NCBI RefSeq assembly: GCF_004522175.1
Contig: NZ_SDEB01000003.1
Coordinates: forward strand, 1 to 64,000
Reading direction: 5' to 3'
DNA: 64,000 nt
From: Paracoccus ravus
GTDB lineage: Bacteria; Pseudomonadota; Alphaproteobacteria; Rhodobacterales; Rhodobacteraceae
Positions 43,407 through 52,125 of this stretch are shown here, piece after piece. The position numbers and the translations under genes were made by a program. Each line of letters opens with the position of its first letter. Position 1 is the stretch's first letter. The notes beneath the pieces are model-generated. The model saw nothing but the letters and a program-made list of their open reading frames with translations. It did no database searches and was not told the DNA's origin.

Positions 43407-45143
43407 TCAGTTGATGGCGGGTTCCGGCGTTTTGCCGCCGTATTCGGTTTTCAGGAAATCGAAGTCGCAGCCCTTGTCGGCCTGCTCGATATGCTTTGAG
43501 AACATCAGCCCATAGCCGCGTTGATAGCGGGGTTCGGGGGCTTCCCAAGCGGCACGGCGGGCCTCCAACTCGGCCTCATCCACCAGCATATTCAGGGACC
43601 GCGCCGGAATATCCAACTCGACCATGTCGCCGGTTTTCAGCAGCGCCAGCGGCCCGCCCACGAAGGCCTCGGGCGAGACATGCAGCACGCAGGCCCCGAA
43701 GCTGGTCCCGGACATCCGCGCATCCGAGATCCGCACCATGTCGCGCAGGCCCAGCTTCAACAGCGCCTTGGGCATCGGGATCATGCCCCATTCCGGCATC
43801 CCCGGCCCGCCCTGCGGCCCCGCATTGCGCAGGACCAGCACTGTTTCGGGTGTCAGCGGATAATCGGGATCGTCGATGATCGCCTTCATCTCGGCATAGC
43901 TATCGGCGACCAGCGCGGGGCCGGTATGGCGATGGAATTTCGGATCACAAGCGGCGGGCTTGATCACCGCCCCATCGGGGCAAAGGTTGCCCTTGAGCAC
44001 CGCCAGCGAGCCTTCGTGATAGACGGGATTGGAAAGCGGACGGATGACGTCATCGTTCCAGATCTTTACATCCTCGAGGCCTTCGGTCAGCGGCTTTCCA
44101 GTGACGGTGATGGCGGAACTGTCGAGCTTATCGCCCAACTGTTTCATCAACGCGCGCAGGCCGCCGGCATAGTAGAAATCTTCCATCAGATAGGTCGAAC
44201 CCGAGGGGCGGATATTGGCGATGACCGGCGTCGTACGGCCAATGCGGTCCAGATCGTCCAGCTCCAGCGGCACACCGGCGCGGCGCGCCATTGCGATCAG
44301 GTGGATGATCGCATTGGTCGAACAGCCCGTGGCCATAGCGACCGTCACCGCATTGTTCACGGCAGCCGGAGTCACGATCTGATCGGGGGTCAGATCCTCC
44401 CAGATCATCTCGACAATGCGTCGCCCGCAGGAGGCCGACATGCGCTGGTGGTTCGCATCCGCCGCCGGGATCGAAGACGCCCCCGGCAAGGTAAGCCCCA
44501 TCGCATCGGCAATCGCCGTCATGGTCGAGGCCGTACCCATGGTCATGCAATGGCCATAGGAACGCGCGATGCCGCCCTCGATCCCCTGCCATTCTTCCTT
44601 GGAAATCGTGCCCGCGCGGCGCTCATCCCAATATTTGAATCCATCCGTGCCGGAACCCAGATACTTGCCCGCATAGTTCCCGCGCAGCATCGGACCTGCG
44701 GGCAGGTAGATGAATGGAACACCCATACTCAGCGCGCCCATGACCAGACCCGGAGTGGTCTTGTCGCAGCCGCCCATCAGCACCGCGCCGTCGATCGGGT
44801 GCGAGCGCAACAGTTCCTCGGTCTCCATCGCCAGCATGTTGCGATAAAGCATGGTCGTCGGCTTGACGAAATTCTCGGAGAGCGACAGCGCCGGAAGCTC
44901 CATCGGGAAGCCACCCGCCTGCAGGATGCCGCGCTTCACCCAATCCACGCGGTCCTTGAAATGCATATGGCAGGGCTGCGCGTCCGACCATGTATTGATG
45001 ATCGCGACAATGGGCTTCCCTTCCCAATCTTCCGGGGCATAGCCCATCTGCATGGTCCGCGAGCGATGTCCGAACGACCGCTGGTCATCGGGCACCATCC
45101 AGCGCGCCGAGCGCAGATTCGCATATTCCTTTTTCTTCTGCAT
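43407..45143 (-). CDS. IlvD/Edd-family sugar-acid dehydratase (arabonate/xylonate-type)
   Basis: A 578-residue Fe-S dehydratase. Cluster cysteines lie in GGCDKTTPG and SYGHCMTMGTAST, with a further cysteine in MATGCSTNA, and the C-terminal domain has GGPGMPEWGMIPMPK and RMSGTSFGACVLHVSPEA. The last motif and GSGTDGFKYWDERRAG are typical of pentonate dehydratases (L-arabonate, D-xylonate, also L-fuconate and D-galactonate relatives) rather than IlvD proper. It is the first gene of the operon with talarate dehydratase, RraA and Ldh proteins. It should form a 2-keto-3-deoxy sugar acid. The exact substrate is open. Confidence 0.9.
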   Translation of the reverse strand: MQKKKEYANLRSARWMVPDDQRSFGHRSRTMQMGYAPEDWEGKPIVAIINTWSDAQPCHMHFKDRVDWVKRGILQAGGFPMELPALSLSENFVKPTTMLYRNMLAMETEELLRSHPIDGAVLMGGCDKTTPGLVMGALSMGVPFIYLPAGPMLRGNYAGKYLGSGTDGFKYWDERRAGTISKEEWQGIEGGIARSYGHCMTMGTASTMTAIADAMGLTLPGASSIPAADANHQRMSASCGRRIVEMIWEDLTPDQIVTPAAVNNAVTVAMATGCSTNAIIHLIAMARRAGVPLELDDLDRIGRTTPVIANIRPSGSTYLMEDFYYAGGLRALMKQLGDKLDSSAITVTGKPLTEGLEDVKIWNDDVIRPLSNPVYHEGSLAVLKGNLCPDGAVIKPAACDPKFHRHTGPALVADSYAEMKAIIDDPDYPLTPETVLVLRNAGPQGGPGMPEWGMIPMPKALLKLGLRDMVRISDARMSGTSFGACVLHVSPEAFVGGPLALLKTGDMVELDIPARSLNMLVDEAELEARRAAWEAPEPRYQRGYGLMFSKHIEQADKGCDFDFLKTEYGGKTPEPAIN

Positions 45144-45219
45144 TCCTGTCCTCCCCTACCCCGCTTGGCACCGCATGAGGGCCAGCGCGTCACGTCACGC
45201 TTGAGCGGGGATGCGGAAC

Positions 45220-45230
45220 TGATATATTAG
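45220..45230. promoter_or_regulatory. TGATATATTAG element between the dehydratase operon and its GntR regulator
   Basis: It lies 77 bases before the dehydratase start and 69 before the regulator start, in an AT-rich island. TAGCTA follows and TATATAAG beyond, so the whole site is nearly palindromic. An identical 11-mer stands upstream of the ABC-transporter operon. Confidence 0.55.
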
Positions 45231-45298
45231 CTATATAAGAATATCAATGCCAAATCGCGGGCGGCTGCTATACCCGCTGAAGGGACGGAAGAAACGGC

Positions 45299-46006
45299 AT
45301 GACACGCACATTGATTTCAGCACTCAGCCCGGCAGACGGCTCAGCCTCCGGCAGCGGCAGCACGGTCCAGCGCATTTATGAGGATCTGCGACAGAGAATC
45401 ATCGATTTCGACCTGCCGCCCGAGATGACGCTGGCGCGCAACGATCTGACCGAGGCCTATGGAATCAGCCAGACGCCTTTGCGCGAGGCCTTGCAAAAAC
45501 TGCATGCCGAAGGGTTGGTCAGGATCTATCCGCAATCGCGCACCGTCGTGACGCGGATCGACATTCCGCAGATCTATGAGGCGCATTTCCTGCGCGTCGC
45601 GCTCGAATGCGAGGTCGCGCGCGGATTGGCGCTGGCCTCGGACCCCGAATTGGTCACGCGGGCACGCTCGATCATCCGGATGCAGGAGGTGGTGGCGCAG
45701 GACCCCAATCAGGTCTCGATGTTTCAGGAACTCGACGAGGTGTTTCACAACACCCTGTTCTCGGGACTGGGCCGCAGCCCGCTGCATCGGCTCATCCGGG
45801 AACGTTCGGGCCATCTCGAACGTGCGAGGCGGCTGCACAATGCGCAGGGCCGGGTCAGTTCGATCATCGCAGGCCATATGGCTGTCGTCGATGCCATCGA
45901 GGCAGGCAACGCCGAGGCCGCCACGCAGGCAATGCGGGCGCATCTGGGCGGCACAATCTCGCATCTCGAGGCACTGCGCGGGGAATATCCCGACTATTTC
46001 GCCTGA
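45299..46006 (+). CDS. GntR-family regulator (FCD type), probable regulator of dehydratase and transporter operons
   Basis: A 235-residue regulator: winged helix about residues 22-90 (YEDLRQRIIDFDLPPEMTLARNDLTEAYGISQTPLREALQKLHAEGLVRIYPQSRTVV) and C-terminal FCD domain about 100-225, with the conserved histidines in FHNTLFSGLGRSPLHRL and AGHMAVVDAI that usually hold a metal near the ligand. It is divergent from the dehydratase operon. The TGATATATTAG element in the shared region also occurs before the ABC-transporter operon, so I infer control of both. The ligand is probably the imported sugar acid or its keto-deoxy product. Confidence 0.9.
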   Translation: MTRTLISALSPADGSASGSGSTVQRIYEDLRQRIIDFDLPPEMTLARNDLTEAYGISQTPLREALQKLHAEGLVRIYPQSRTVVTRIDIPQIYEAHFLRVALECEVARGLALASDPELVTRARSIIRMQEVVAQDPNQVSMFQELDEVFHNTLFSGLGRSPLHRLIRERSGHLERARRLHNAQGRVSSIIAGHMAVVDAIEAGNAEAATQAMRAHLGGTISHLEALRGEYPDYFA

Positions 46007-46027
46007 TTGGCTCTCTGAAAACAAAGA

Positions 46028-46050
46028 GGGCGAGGCCATCGGCCCCGCCC
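46028..46050 (+). terminator. Terminator after the GntR gene
   Basis: GGGCG-A-GGCC and GGCC-C-CGCCC form a stem with one mismatch around ATC, followed by CATCCTTTT. It lies between the convergent GntR and AGCS symporter genes and may serve both. Confidence 0.6.
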
Positions 46051-46071
46051 CATCCTTTTGGTTAGCGGCGC

Positions 46072-47538
46072 TTACCTGACGCGCTCGCTGGCCTGCCATT
46101 CGGCCCAGCCCGGCTCGCCTTTCATGAAGGCTTCGATCTGGGCGCGGTTCGCCTCGAGCTTGGGATCGTGCTTCAGGTAATGTTTCGTCTCGCGGGCGAT
46201 CAGACCCGAAAGGATCAGAAGTCCGATCAAGTTCGGAATCGCCATCAGCCCGTTCATCACATCCGAGAAGTTCCAGACCACGCCGAGTTGCACGGTACAG
46301 CCGAAATAGACCACGAGCGAGAAGAGCACGCGGAAAGGCATCACGGCGCGATGGCCGAACAGGCGCTCGACATTGCGCTCGCCGTAATAGGCCCAGCCGA
46401 GAATGGTCGAATAGGCGAACATCACCAGACCCACGGTCACGATCCAATGGCCCCATTGACCCGGCAAGCCATGGCTGAAGGCCTGACCCGTCATGATCGA
46501 GGCCGAGATCTGCTGCCCGGTGGCCGGGTCGATCTCTTTCCAGACGCCGGTGGTGATGATCACAAGACCGGTGCAGGAAACGACGATGATCGTGTCGATG
46601 AAAGTCTGGGTCATCGAAACCAGACCCTGACGCACCGGATGGGTCGTCTGGGCCGAAGCAGCTGCGATCGCCGCCGAACCCATGCCGGATTCATTCGAGA
46701 AGATGCCGCGCGCCACGCCGTAGCGCACCGCAAGCATGATGGTCGAGCCAAGGAAGCCGCCAACCGCTGACGTACCGGTAAATGCCTCGCGGAAAACCTC
46801 GGCAAAGGCCGCCGGAACCGCCGTGATGTTCACGAGCAGGATATAGAGCGCACCCAGCACATAGAAGACGATCATCACCGGAACGAGGCCCGCGGTGACC
46901 TTGCCGATCGACTTGATGCCGCCGACCAGAACGACCAGCGTCAGCGCCGCCAGAATCGCGCCGGTGATCCAGTGCGGAATGGCGAAGCTATTATCGAGAT
47001 TCGAGGCGATCGAGTTGCCCTGCGTCATATTGCCGATGCCGAAGCAAGCACAGACCGCGAAAATCGCGAATGACAAAGCGAGGAACTTGCCGAAGGTACC
47101 GGGAATGGCGCGCTCGAGGTAATATTGCGGGCCGCCGTTTTTCTCGCCGACCTCGTCGGTGGTCCGGAAGCGCACGGCAAGGAACGCCTCGGAATATTTC
47201 GACGCCATGCCGAGGATCGCGGTCACCCACATCCAGAACAGCGCACCGGGGCCACCAACGCCGATAGCGGTGGCAACGCCGACGATATTGCCGGTCCCGA
47301 CTGTGGCGGCCAAGGCGGTGGTCAGGGCTTGGAACTGCGAAATATCGCCTTCGGCATCGTCATCCTTGCGCTTCAAGAGGCCAAGACGCAACGCAGCCCC
47401 AAGACGGAAGATTTGGACGCCGCCAAGCCGCACCGTCAGGATCAGGCCGGTGCCCAGCAAAAGGGGGATGAGCATATAGGGACCCCAGATGATCCCTCCG
47501 ATCTCTCCCAGAAAACTCTCCAACCAGTCCAGACCCAT
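46072..47538 (-). CDS. Sodium:alanine/glycine symporter (AGCS family)
   Basis: A 488-residue carrier with about 11 helices. Family signatures are ALTTALAATVGTGNIVGVATAIGVGGPGALFWMW, the segment KNGGPQYYLERAI, and GVARGIFSNESGMGSAAIAAASAQTTHPVRQGL. AGCS proteins import alanine, glycine or related amino acids with sodium. I chose the ATG at 47538, after AAGGGGAAACCG; an ATG eight codons earlier lacks a ribosome site. A TTGACA box at 47596-47601 (minus strand) may be its -35. Nothing nearby narrows the substrate; the MarR gene upstream belongs with hmgA. Confidence 0.92.
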   Translation of the reverse strand: MGLDWLESFLGEIGGIIWGPYMLIPLLLGTGLILTVRLGGVQIFRLGAALRLGLLKRKDDDAEGDISQFQALTTALAATVGTGNIVGVATAIGVGGPGALFWMWVTAILGMASKYSEAFLAVRFRTTDEVGEKNGGPQYYLERAIPGTFGKFLALSFAIFAVCACFGIGNMTQGNSIASNLDNSFAIPHWITGAILAALTLVVLVGGIKSIGKVTAGLVPVMIVFYVLGALYILLVNITAVPAAFAEVFREAFTGTSAVGGFLGSTIMLAVRYGVARGIFSNESGMGSAAIAAASAQTTHPVRQGLVSMTQTFIDTIIVVSCTGLVIITTGVWKEIDPATGQQISASIMTGQAFSHGLPGQWGHWIVTVGLVMFAYSTILGWAYYGERNVERLFGHRAVMPFRVLFSLVVYFGCTVQLGVVWNFSDVMNGLMAIPNLIGLLILSGLIARETKHYLKHDPKLEANRAQIEAFMKGEPGWAEWQASERVR

Positions 47539-47655
47539 ATTCGGTTTCCCCTTGTTCGTCATGGTTGCGATTTCAGAGGCAAAGCCAGTCAATAATGTCA
47601 AGACATATGATTGGATATTTGCCCGGATTTCCAGCCATTGCCTGTCATCTAGTCA

Positions 47656-48084
47656 TCAGAAGCGGCTCTTGGAAAGCACAGACAGGCTGTGCTCAAAGCC
47701 AGTTGAGCCCTCGCCCAGAAGGGCCTGCAATTCGGCCTGAAATGCGATCGCAAGGGGCGCAAGCCGCGCCATGACGGCCCGCCCTTCTTCGGTCAAAGAG
47801 AGCGAAACCAGCCTGCCATCGCCGGGATGGTCGCGCTTTTCGATCAGCCCCTGCTGCTCTAACCGCGCCGCTGCACGGCTGACCTTCGACTTTTCCATAT
47901 CGGCGCGGGCCTCGATCTCGCGAACGGACACCTCGCCTTGCTGAGAGAGATGCGCCAGCACCCGCCATTCCGGAACCGAGATCCCGGCCTCGGCCCGGTA
48001 GCGCCGCTCGAAGGCGCGACTGACCCGCCCGGCTGCGACGGCCAGCCGATAGGGCAGGAATTCATCCAATGCGAATCCGGTCAT
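47656..48084 (-). CDS. MarR-family regulator, probably of homogentisate degradation (HmgR-like)
   Basis: A 142-residue winged-helix protein: dimerisation helices at both ends and a DNA-binding domain (about 30-100, VPEWRVLAHLSQQGEVSVREIEARADMEKSKVSRAAARLEQQGLIEKRDHPGDGRLVSLSLTEEG). AGGAAAGG precedes the ATG at 48084. It is divergent from hmgA, 90 bases away, with a TTGCA-AA-TGCAA palindrome between. By position I infer that it represses hmgA-fahA until homogentisate or a product appears. Confidence 0.88.
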   Translation of the reverse strand: MTGFALDEFLPYRLAVAAGRVSRAFERRYRAEAGISVPEWRVLAHLSQQGEVSVREIEARADMEKSKVSRAAARLEQQGLIEKRDHPGDGRLVSLSLTEEGRAVMARLAPLAIAFQAELQALLGEGSTGFEHSLSVLSKSRF

Positions 48085-48115
48085 GGAGGGCCTTTCCTGT
48101 TTCGCCCATTCAAGC

Positions 48116-48136
48116 TTGACTTCATTGCAAATGCAA
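48116..48136 (+). promoter_or_regulatory. hmgA promoter with MarR-type operator
   Basis: TTGACT (48116-48121) may be the -35. The palindrome TTGCA-AA-TGCAA (48125-48136) lies in the spacer, between the divergent marR and hmgA genes. A MarR dimer on it would block RNA polymerase. The -10 is not clear. Confidence 0.5.
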
Positions 48137-48173
48137 CAACCATGGAGCGGCAAGGATTCGGAGGAATATCTCC

Positions 48174-49535
48174 ATGACCCATTTAGACCTGCCGCAGGGC
48201 ATGATCCGCGCCCTCAGCATGGCCGGCCCGCATGAGGGCTACATGCCCGGCTTCGGCAATGATTTCGAGACCGAGGCCCTGCCCGGCGCGCTGCCCCAGG
48301 GCATGAACTCGCCCCAGAAATGCAATTACGGCCTATACGGTGAGCAGCTTTCCGGCACCGCGTTCACCGCGCCCAGCCACCAGAACGAGCGGACATGGTG
48401 CTACCGGATCCGGCCCAGCGTGCGCCACACCCACCGCTTCGAGAAGATCGAGGTCCCGCATTGGCGCAGCGCCCCTTGCATCGATCCCGACATCGTCAGC
48501 CTGGGGCAATATCGCTGGGACCCGATCCCGGTGCCAGATGTGCCGCTCGACTGGATCAGCGGGATGCGGACGATGACCACGGCGGGCGATGTGAATATCC
48601 AGACCGGCATGGCCAGCCATGTCTATCTGGTCACGAAATCGATGCGCGACGCCTATTTCTACTCGGCCGATGGCGAATTGCTGGTGGTCCCGCAGGAGGG
48701 GCGGCTGCGCTTCTGCACCGAGCTCGGCGTGATCGACCTCGAGCCCAAGGAAATCGCGCTGATCCCGCGCGGCCTTGTCTATCGCGTGGAAGTGCTGGAA
48801 GGCCCGGCGCGTGGCTTCGTCTGCGAGAATTACGGCCAGAAATTCGCCCTGCCCGGCCGTGGCCCCATCGGCGCGAATTGCATGGCGAACAGGCGCGATT
48901 TCAAGACGCCGGTCGCAGCCTTCGAGGATCGCGAGACGCCCTCGACCGTGACGGTGAAATGGTGCGGCCAGTTCCACCGCTCACGGATCGGGCATTCGCC
49001 TTTGGACGTGGTCGCATGGCATGGCAATTACGCCCCGGTAAAATACGACCTCAGCAGCTATTGCCCGGTCGGCGCGGTGCTGTTCGACCATCCCGACCCC
49101 TCGATCTTCACCGTGCTGACCGCGCCTTCCGGCGTCGAGGGGACGGCGAATATCGATTTTGTGCTGTTCCGCGAGCGCTGGATGGTGGCCGAAAACACCT
49201 TCCGCCCGCCTTGGTACCATAAGAACGTCATGTCCGAGCTGATGGGCAACATCTACGGCATCTATGACGCCAAGCCCAAGGGCTTCGTGCCCGGCGGCAT
49301 GAGCCTGCATAACTGCATGCTGCCGCATGGGCCGGATCGCCATGCCTTCGAGGGGGCCTCGAATGCCGCATTGAAGCCCGAGAAACTGGACGAGACCATG
49401 TCCTTCATGTTCGAGACCCGGTTCCCACAGCACCTGACCCCCTTCGCGGCCCATTCGGGGCAGCTGCAAGAGGATTACATCGATTGCTGGGCGAGCCTTG
49501 AGAAAAAATTCGACGGCACGCCCGGTTTGAAATGA
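48174..49535 (+). CDS. hmgA: Homogentisate 1,2-dioxygenase
   Basis: A 453-residue HmgA of usual length. Characteristic segments are [96 protein letters not shown] and [21 protein letters not shown]. The Fe(II) ligands are the histidines and glutamate in WYHKNVMSE and the GPDRH region. It opens the homogentisate ring to 4-maleylacetoacetate in tyrosine and phenylalanine breakdown. CGGAGGAATATCTCC precedes the start. It is followed by fahA after about 100 bases containing two hairpins. Confidence 0.97.
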   Translation: MTHLDLPQGMIRALSMAGPHEGYMPGFGNDFETEALPGALPQGMNSPQKCNYGLYGEQLSGTAFTAPSHQNERTWCYRIRPSVRHTHRFEKIEVPHWRSAPCIDPDIVSLGQYRWDPIPVPDVPLDWISGMRTMTTAGDVNIQTGMASHVYLVTKSMRDAYFYSADGELLVVPQEGRLRFCTELGVIDLEPKEIALIPRGLVYRVEVLEGPARGFVCENYGQKFALPGRGPIGANCMANRRDFKTPVAAFEDRETPSTVTVKWCGQFHRSRIGHSPLDVVAWHGNYAPVKYDLSSYCPVGAVLFDHPDPSIFTVLTAPSGVEGTANIDFVLFRERWMVAENTFRPPWYHKNVMSELMGNIYGIYDAKPKGFVPGGMSLHNCMLPHGPDRHAFEGASNAALKPEKLDETMSFMFETRFPQHLTPFAAHSGQLQEDYIDCWASLEKKFDGTPGLK

Positions 49536-49542
49536 CGCCACA

Positions 49543-49620
49543 GGGGGGCTTTGCCCCCCGCGTTCGCCGCATCCCTCAATGGGGTGCGGCGAACGCTCCC
49601 CCCAAGGATATTTAAGTACC
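49543..49620. repeat. Double hairpin with GGATATTT tail between hmgA and fahA
   Basis: Two stem-loops: GGGGGGC/GCCCCCC (49543-49559), then GCGTTCGCCGCA (49560-49571) with its exact complement (49585-49596), extended inward by a further G-T and C-G pairs. CCCCCCAAGGATATTTAAG follows (from 49599). The layout resembles the short dispersed intergenic repeats ending in AGGATATTT that I recall from Rhodobacterales genomes. It may also attenuate transcription between hmgA and fahA. Confidence 0.5.
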
Positions 49621-49636
49621 GAAGAAAGAGGGCAAG

Positions 49637-50890
49637 ATGCCACTGATCCGCTCTTGGTTGGCCGCGGCAAACACGCCGGACTGCCCCTTTCCGCTGAACA
49701 ATTTGCCCTGCGGTGTGTTCTCGCATGGGGCCGAGGCCCCACGCTGCGGCGTCGCGATCGGGGACATGATCCTTGACATGGCGGGCCTCGAGAAAGCGGG
49801 GCTACCGGGCCTTGCCGGACCGCTTTTCGATGTCCCATATTGGAACAAGGTCATGGCGGGGGGACCCGACCTTTGGACGAAGCTCCGGCGTCAGTTGCTG
49901 GATTTGCTGGGCGAGGGGGCGGTTCGCGAGCGGGTTGCGCCGCATCTGCATCCCATGGCGGGGGCCGTGCTGCATATGCCCTTCCAGATCGCCGAATTCA
50001 CCGATTTCTATGCCGGAAAGCATCATGCCGAGAATGTCGGCACGATGTTTCGCGGACCGGAAAACGCCCTGCCGCCAAATTGGCTGCATATTCCCATCGG
50101 CTATAACGGCAGGGCGTCCTCGGTCATGGTCTCAGGGGCTGATCTTCGCCGACCTTGGGGGCAGGTGAAGCAGCCCGACGAGGCCACACCGCGTTTCGCC
50201 CCTTCGGAACGCTTCGATTTCGAGCTGGAACTGGGCGCGGTGGTCGGCACGCCCTCCCATCCGGGCCAGCCGGTGACGGTAGCCGAGGCGGATACGATGA
50301 TCTTTGGCTATGTGCTCTTGAACGACTGGTCGGCGCGCGACATTCAAGCTTGGGAATACCAACCGCTCGGCCCGTTTCAGGCCAAGGCGACGGCCACAAC
50401 GATCTCGCCCTGGATCGTGACTCGGGCGGCGTTAGAACCTTTTCGTAGCCCTGCACCGCCGCGAGAGCGCCCGCTTCTGCCCTATCTGTGCGAGCCCGGG
50501 CCGATGAATTACGATATCGGGTTGGAAATCGCTTTGCGCCCTGAAGGCGGCGACGAGACCGTGATTTGCCGCACAAATGCGAGCGAGCTTTACTATTCGG
50601 CGGCGCAGCAACTCGCCCATCACACGAGTTCCGGCTGCGCGATGAATTGCGGCGATCTGCTCGGTTCGGGGACGATTTCGGGGCCTGGAAAAGCCAGCCG
50701 CGGCAGCCTTCTGGAGCTTAGCTGGGGCGGTTCCGAGCCGCTTGCCATTGAGGGCGGCACGCGGTGCTTTCTTGAAGATGGCGATACCGTCACTCTGCGC
50801 GGCGCGGCGCAGGGCGACGGCTATCTCATCGGTTTCGGGGACTGCAGCGGCAGGATTTTGCCCGCCTTGCCCGACCCCTATGCGCGCTGA
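49637..50890 (+). CDS. fahA: Fumarylacetoacetase
   Basis: A 417-residue FAH. The N-terminal SH3-like part has FPLNNLPCGVFS. The catalytic domain contains DFYAGKHHAENVGTMFRGPENALPPNWLHIPIGYNGRASSV, with the catalytic His in KHHAENV. Metal ligands lie in SERFDFELELGAVVG and VLLNDWSARDIQAWEYQPLGPF. TSSGCAMNCGDLLGSGTISGP is the substrate loop. It cleaves fumarylacetoacetate to fumarate and acetoacetate, ending tyrosine breakdown. The intermediate maleylacetoacetate isomerase is not in this window. It is convergent with hpd, three bases apart. Confidence 0.96.
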   Translation: MPLIRSWLAAANTPDCPFPLNNLPCGVFSHGAEAPRCGVAIGDMILDMAGLEKAGLPGLAGPLFDVPYWNKVMAGGPDLWTKLRRQLLDLLGEGAVRERVAPHLHPMAGAVLHMPFQIAEFTDFYAGKHHAENVGTMFRGPENALPPNWLHIPIGYNGRASSVMVSGADLRRPWGQVKQPDEATPRFAPSERFDFELELGAVVGTPSHPGQPVTVAEADTMIFGYVLLNDWSARDIQAWEYQPLGPFQAKATATTISPWIVTRAALEPFRSPAPPRERPLLPYLCEPGPMNYDIGLEIALRPEGGDETVICRTNASELYYSAAQQLAHHTSSGCAMNCGDLLGSGTISGPGKASRGSLLELSWGGSEPLAIEGGTRCFLEDGDTVTLRGAAQGDGYLIGFGDCSGRILPALPDPYAR

Positions 50891-50893
50891 GCC

Positions 50894-51991
50894 TCACGAA
50901 GCTTTCAGCACGCCGCGCTCGATCTGGTCCTGTTCGATGCTTTCGAACAGGGCGCGGAAATTGCCTTCGCCAAAGCCATCATCGCCCTTGCGCTGGATGA
51001 ATTCGAAGAAGATTGGCCCGATCACTGTCTTCGAGAAAATCTGCAACAGGATGCGGGTCTCGCCGCCATCGACCACCCCTTCGCCGTCAATCAGAATGCC
51101 ATGCTTCGCCATCAGATCGATCGGTTCGGCATGGTCCTTCACGCGCTCGCGCGAGAAATCGTAATAGGCCATCGGCGGCTTGGGCATGAACTTCAACCCG
51201 CGCCCGGCAATCGCATCGGTGGCGGCATAGATATCCTCGGTGCCGACGGCGATATGCTGGATGCCCTCGCCATTGTAGCGGCGCAGATATTCGACGATCT
51301 GACCCGTCTCGCCACGATCCTCATTGATCGGGATGCGGATGCGGCCGCAGGGGCTGGTCAAAGCGCGGCTGAAAAGGCCGGTAAATTTCCCCTCGATATC
51401 GAAGAAGCGGATCTGGCGGAAATTGAACAGCTTGCCGTAGAAGTCGAACCACTTGTCCATATTGCCGCGATGGACGTTATGGGTCAGGTGGTCGAGATAA
51501 TGGAAGCCCACGCCCGCAGGTTTGGTGGCGGCGACGAAGTCGAATTCCGCCGCATAGGGATTGGCCGCGCCGCCATATTCGTCGGTGAAATAGATAAGCG
51601 AGCCACCGATCCCGACAATCGCGGGCCAATCGAGCGTTTTGCCCGGCCCCTCATATGCGGTCGCGCCGTTGCGGACGGCGTGTTCGAAAGCATGCTGCGC
51701 ATCGACCACCCGCCATGCCATCGAGGGCGCGCAGGGGCCGTGTTGCTCGACGAAGTCGCGGGCATGGCTGCCCGGCTCGTCATTGAGCACATAGGTGATA
51801 TCACCCTGCTGCCAAAGCTCGATCGCCTTTTCGCGATGACGAGCCGTCAGCGCATAACCCATGCGGGTGAAAATCGCGCGCAATTCCTCGGGCTGGGGAT
51901 GGGCGAATTCGACGAATTCGAACCCGTCGGTTCCTGCTGGGTTTGCCTCTGAAATCGTCGCGCGCGGGGCGTCATGCGGAAAGGGGCCCAT
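50894..51991 (-). CDS. hpd: 4-hydroxyphenylpyruvate dioxygenase
   Basis: A 365-residue dioxygenase with two VOC (glyoxalase-fold) halves. DHLTHNVHRGNMDKWFDFYGKLFNF carries the first Fe(II) histidine (His168), GEGIQHIAVGTEDI the second, and LLQIFSKTVIGPIFFEFIQRKGDDGFGEGNF the glutamate; these match Pseudomonas HPPD closely. It converts 4-hydroxyphenylpyruvate to homogentisate, feeding HmgA. The start 51991 follows GGAGG; thirty more codons are open upstream but lie outside the usual family length. It is divergent from an AsnC-type regulator, which probably controls it. Confidence 0.96.
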   Translation of the reverse strand: MGPFPHDAPRATISEANPAGTDGFEFVEFAHPQPEELRAIFTRMGYALTARHREKAIELWQQGDITYVLNDEPGSHARDFVEQHGPCAPSMAWRVVDAQHAFEHAVRNGATAYEGPGKTLDWPAIVGIGGSLIYFTDEYGGAANPYAAEFDFVAATKPAGVGFHYLDHLTHNVHRGNMDKWFDFYGKLFNFRQIRFFDIEGKFTGLFSRALTSPCGRIRIPINEDRGETGQIVEYLRRYNGEGIQHIAVGTEDIYAATDAIAGRGLKFMPKPPMAYYDFSRERVKDHAEPIDLMAKHGILIDGEGVVDGGETRILLQIFSKTVIGPIFFEFIQRKGDDGFGEGNFRALFESIEQDQIERGVLKAS

Positions 51992-52125
51992 GTGATCCTC
52001 CGTCAGATAGTCCTTTAAGTCAGGATCGCACCAGGCCGAAGAAGATTGCGCGCAAAATTCAGTTTCATTTGCCAAAGACATGCGCCAAATTTACGCAAGA
52101 TACCAATTCGACGCGGATTTCACGC

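Noticed and set aside
43407-45143. Second dihydroxy-acid dehydratase (IlvD) for amino-acid synthesis.
   Set aside because: C-terminal motifs and operon partners are of the sugar-acid dehydratase branch; a genuine IlvD is at 52623-54458.
51943-52125. Longer N-terminus for the AsnC-type regulator.
   Set aside because: The extra codons run over the divergent hpd start and do not resemble the family; the ATG at 52126 gives the normal length.
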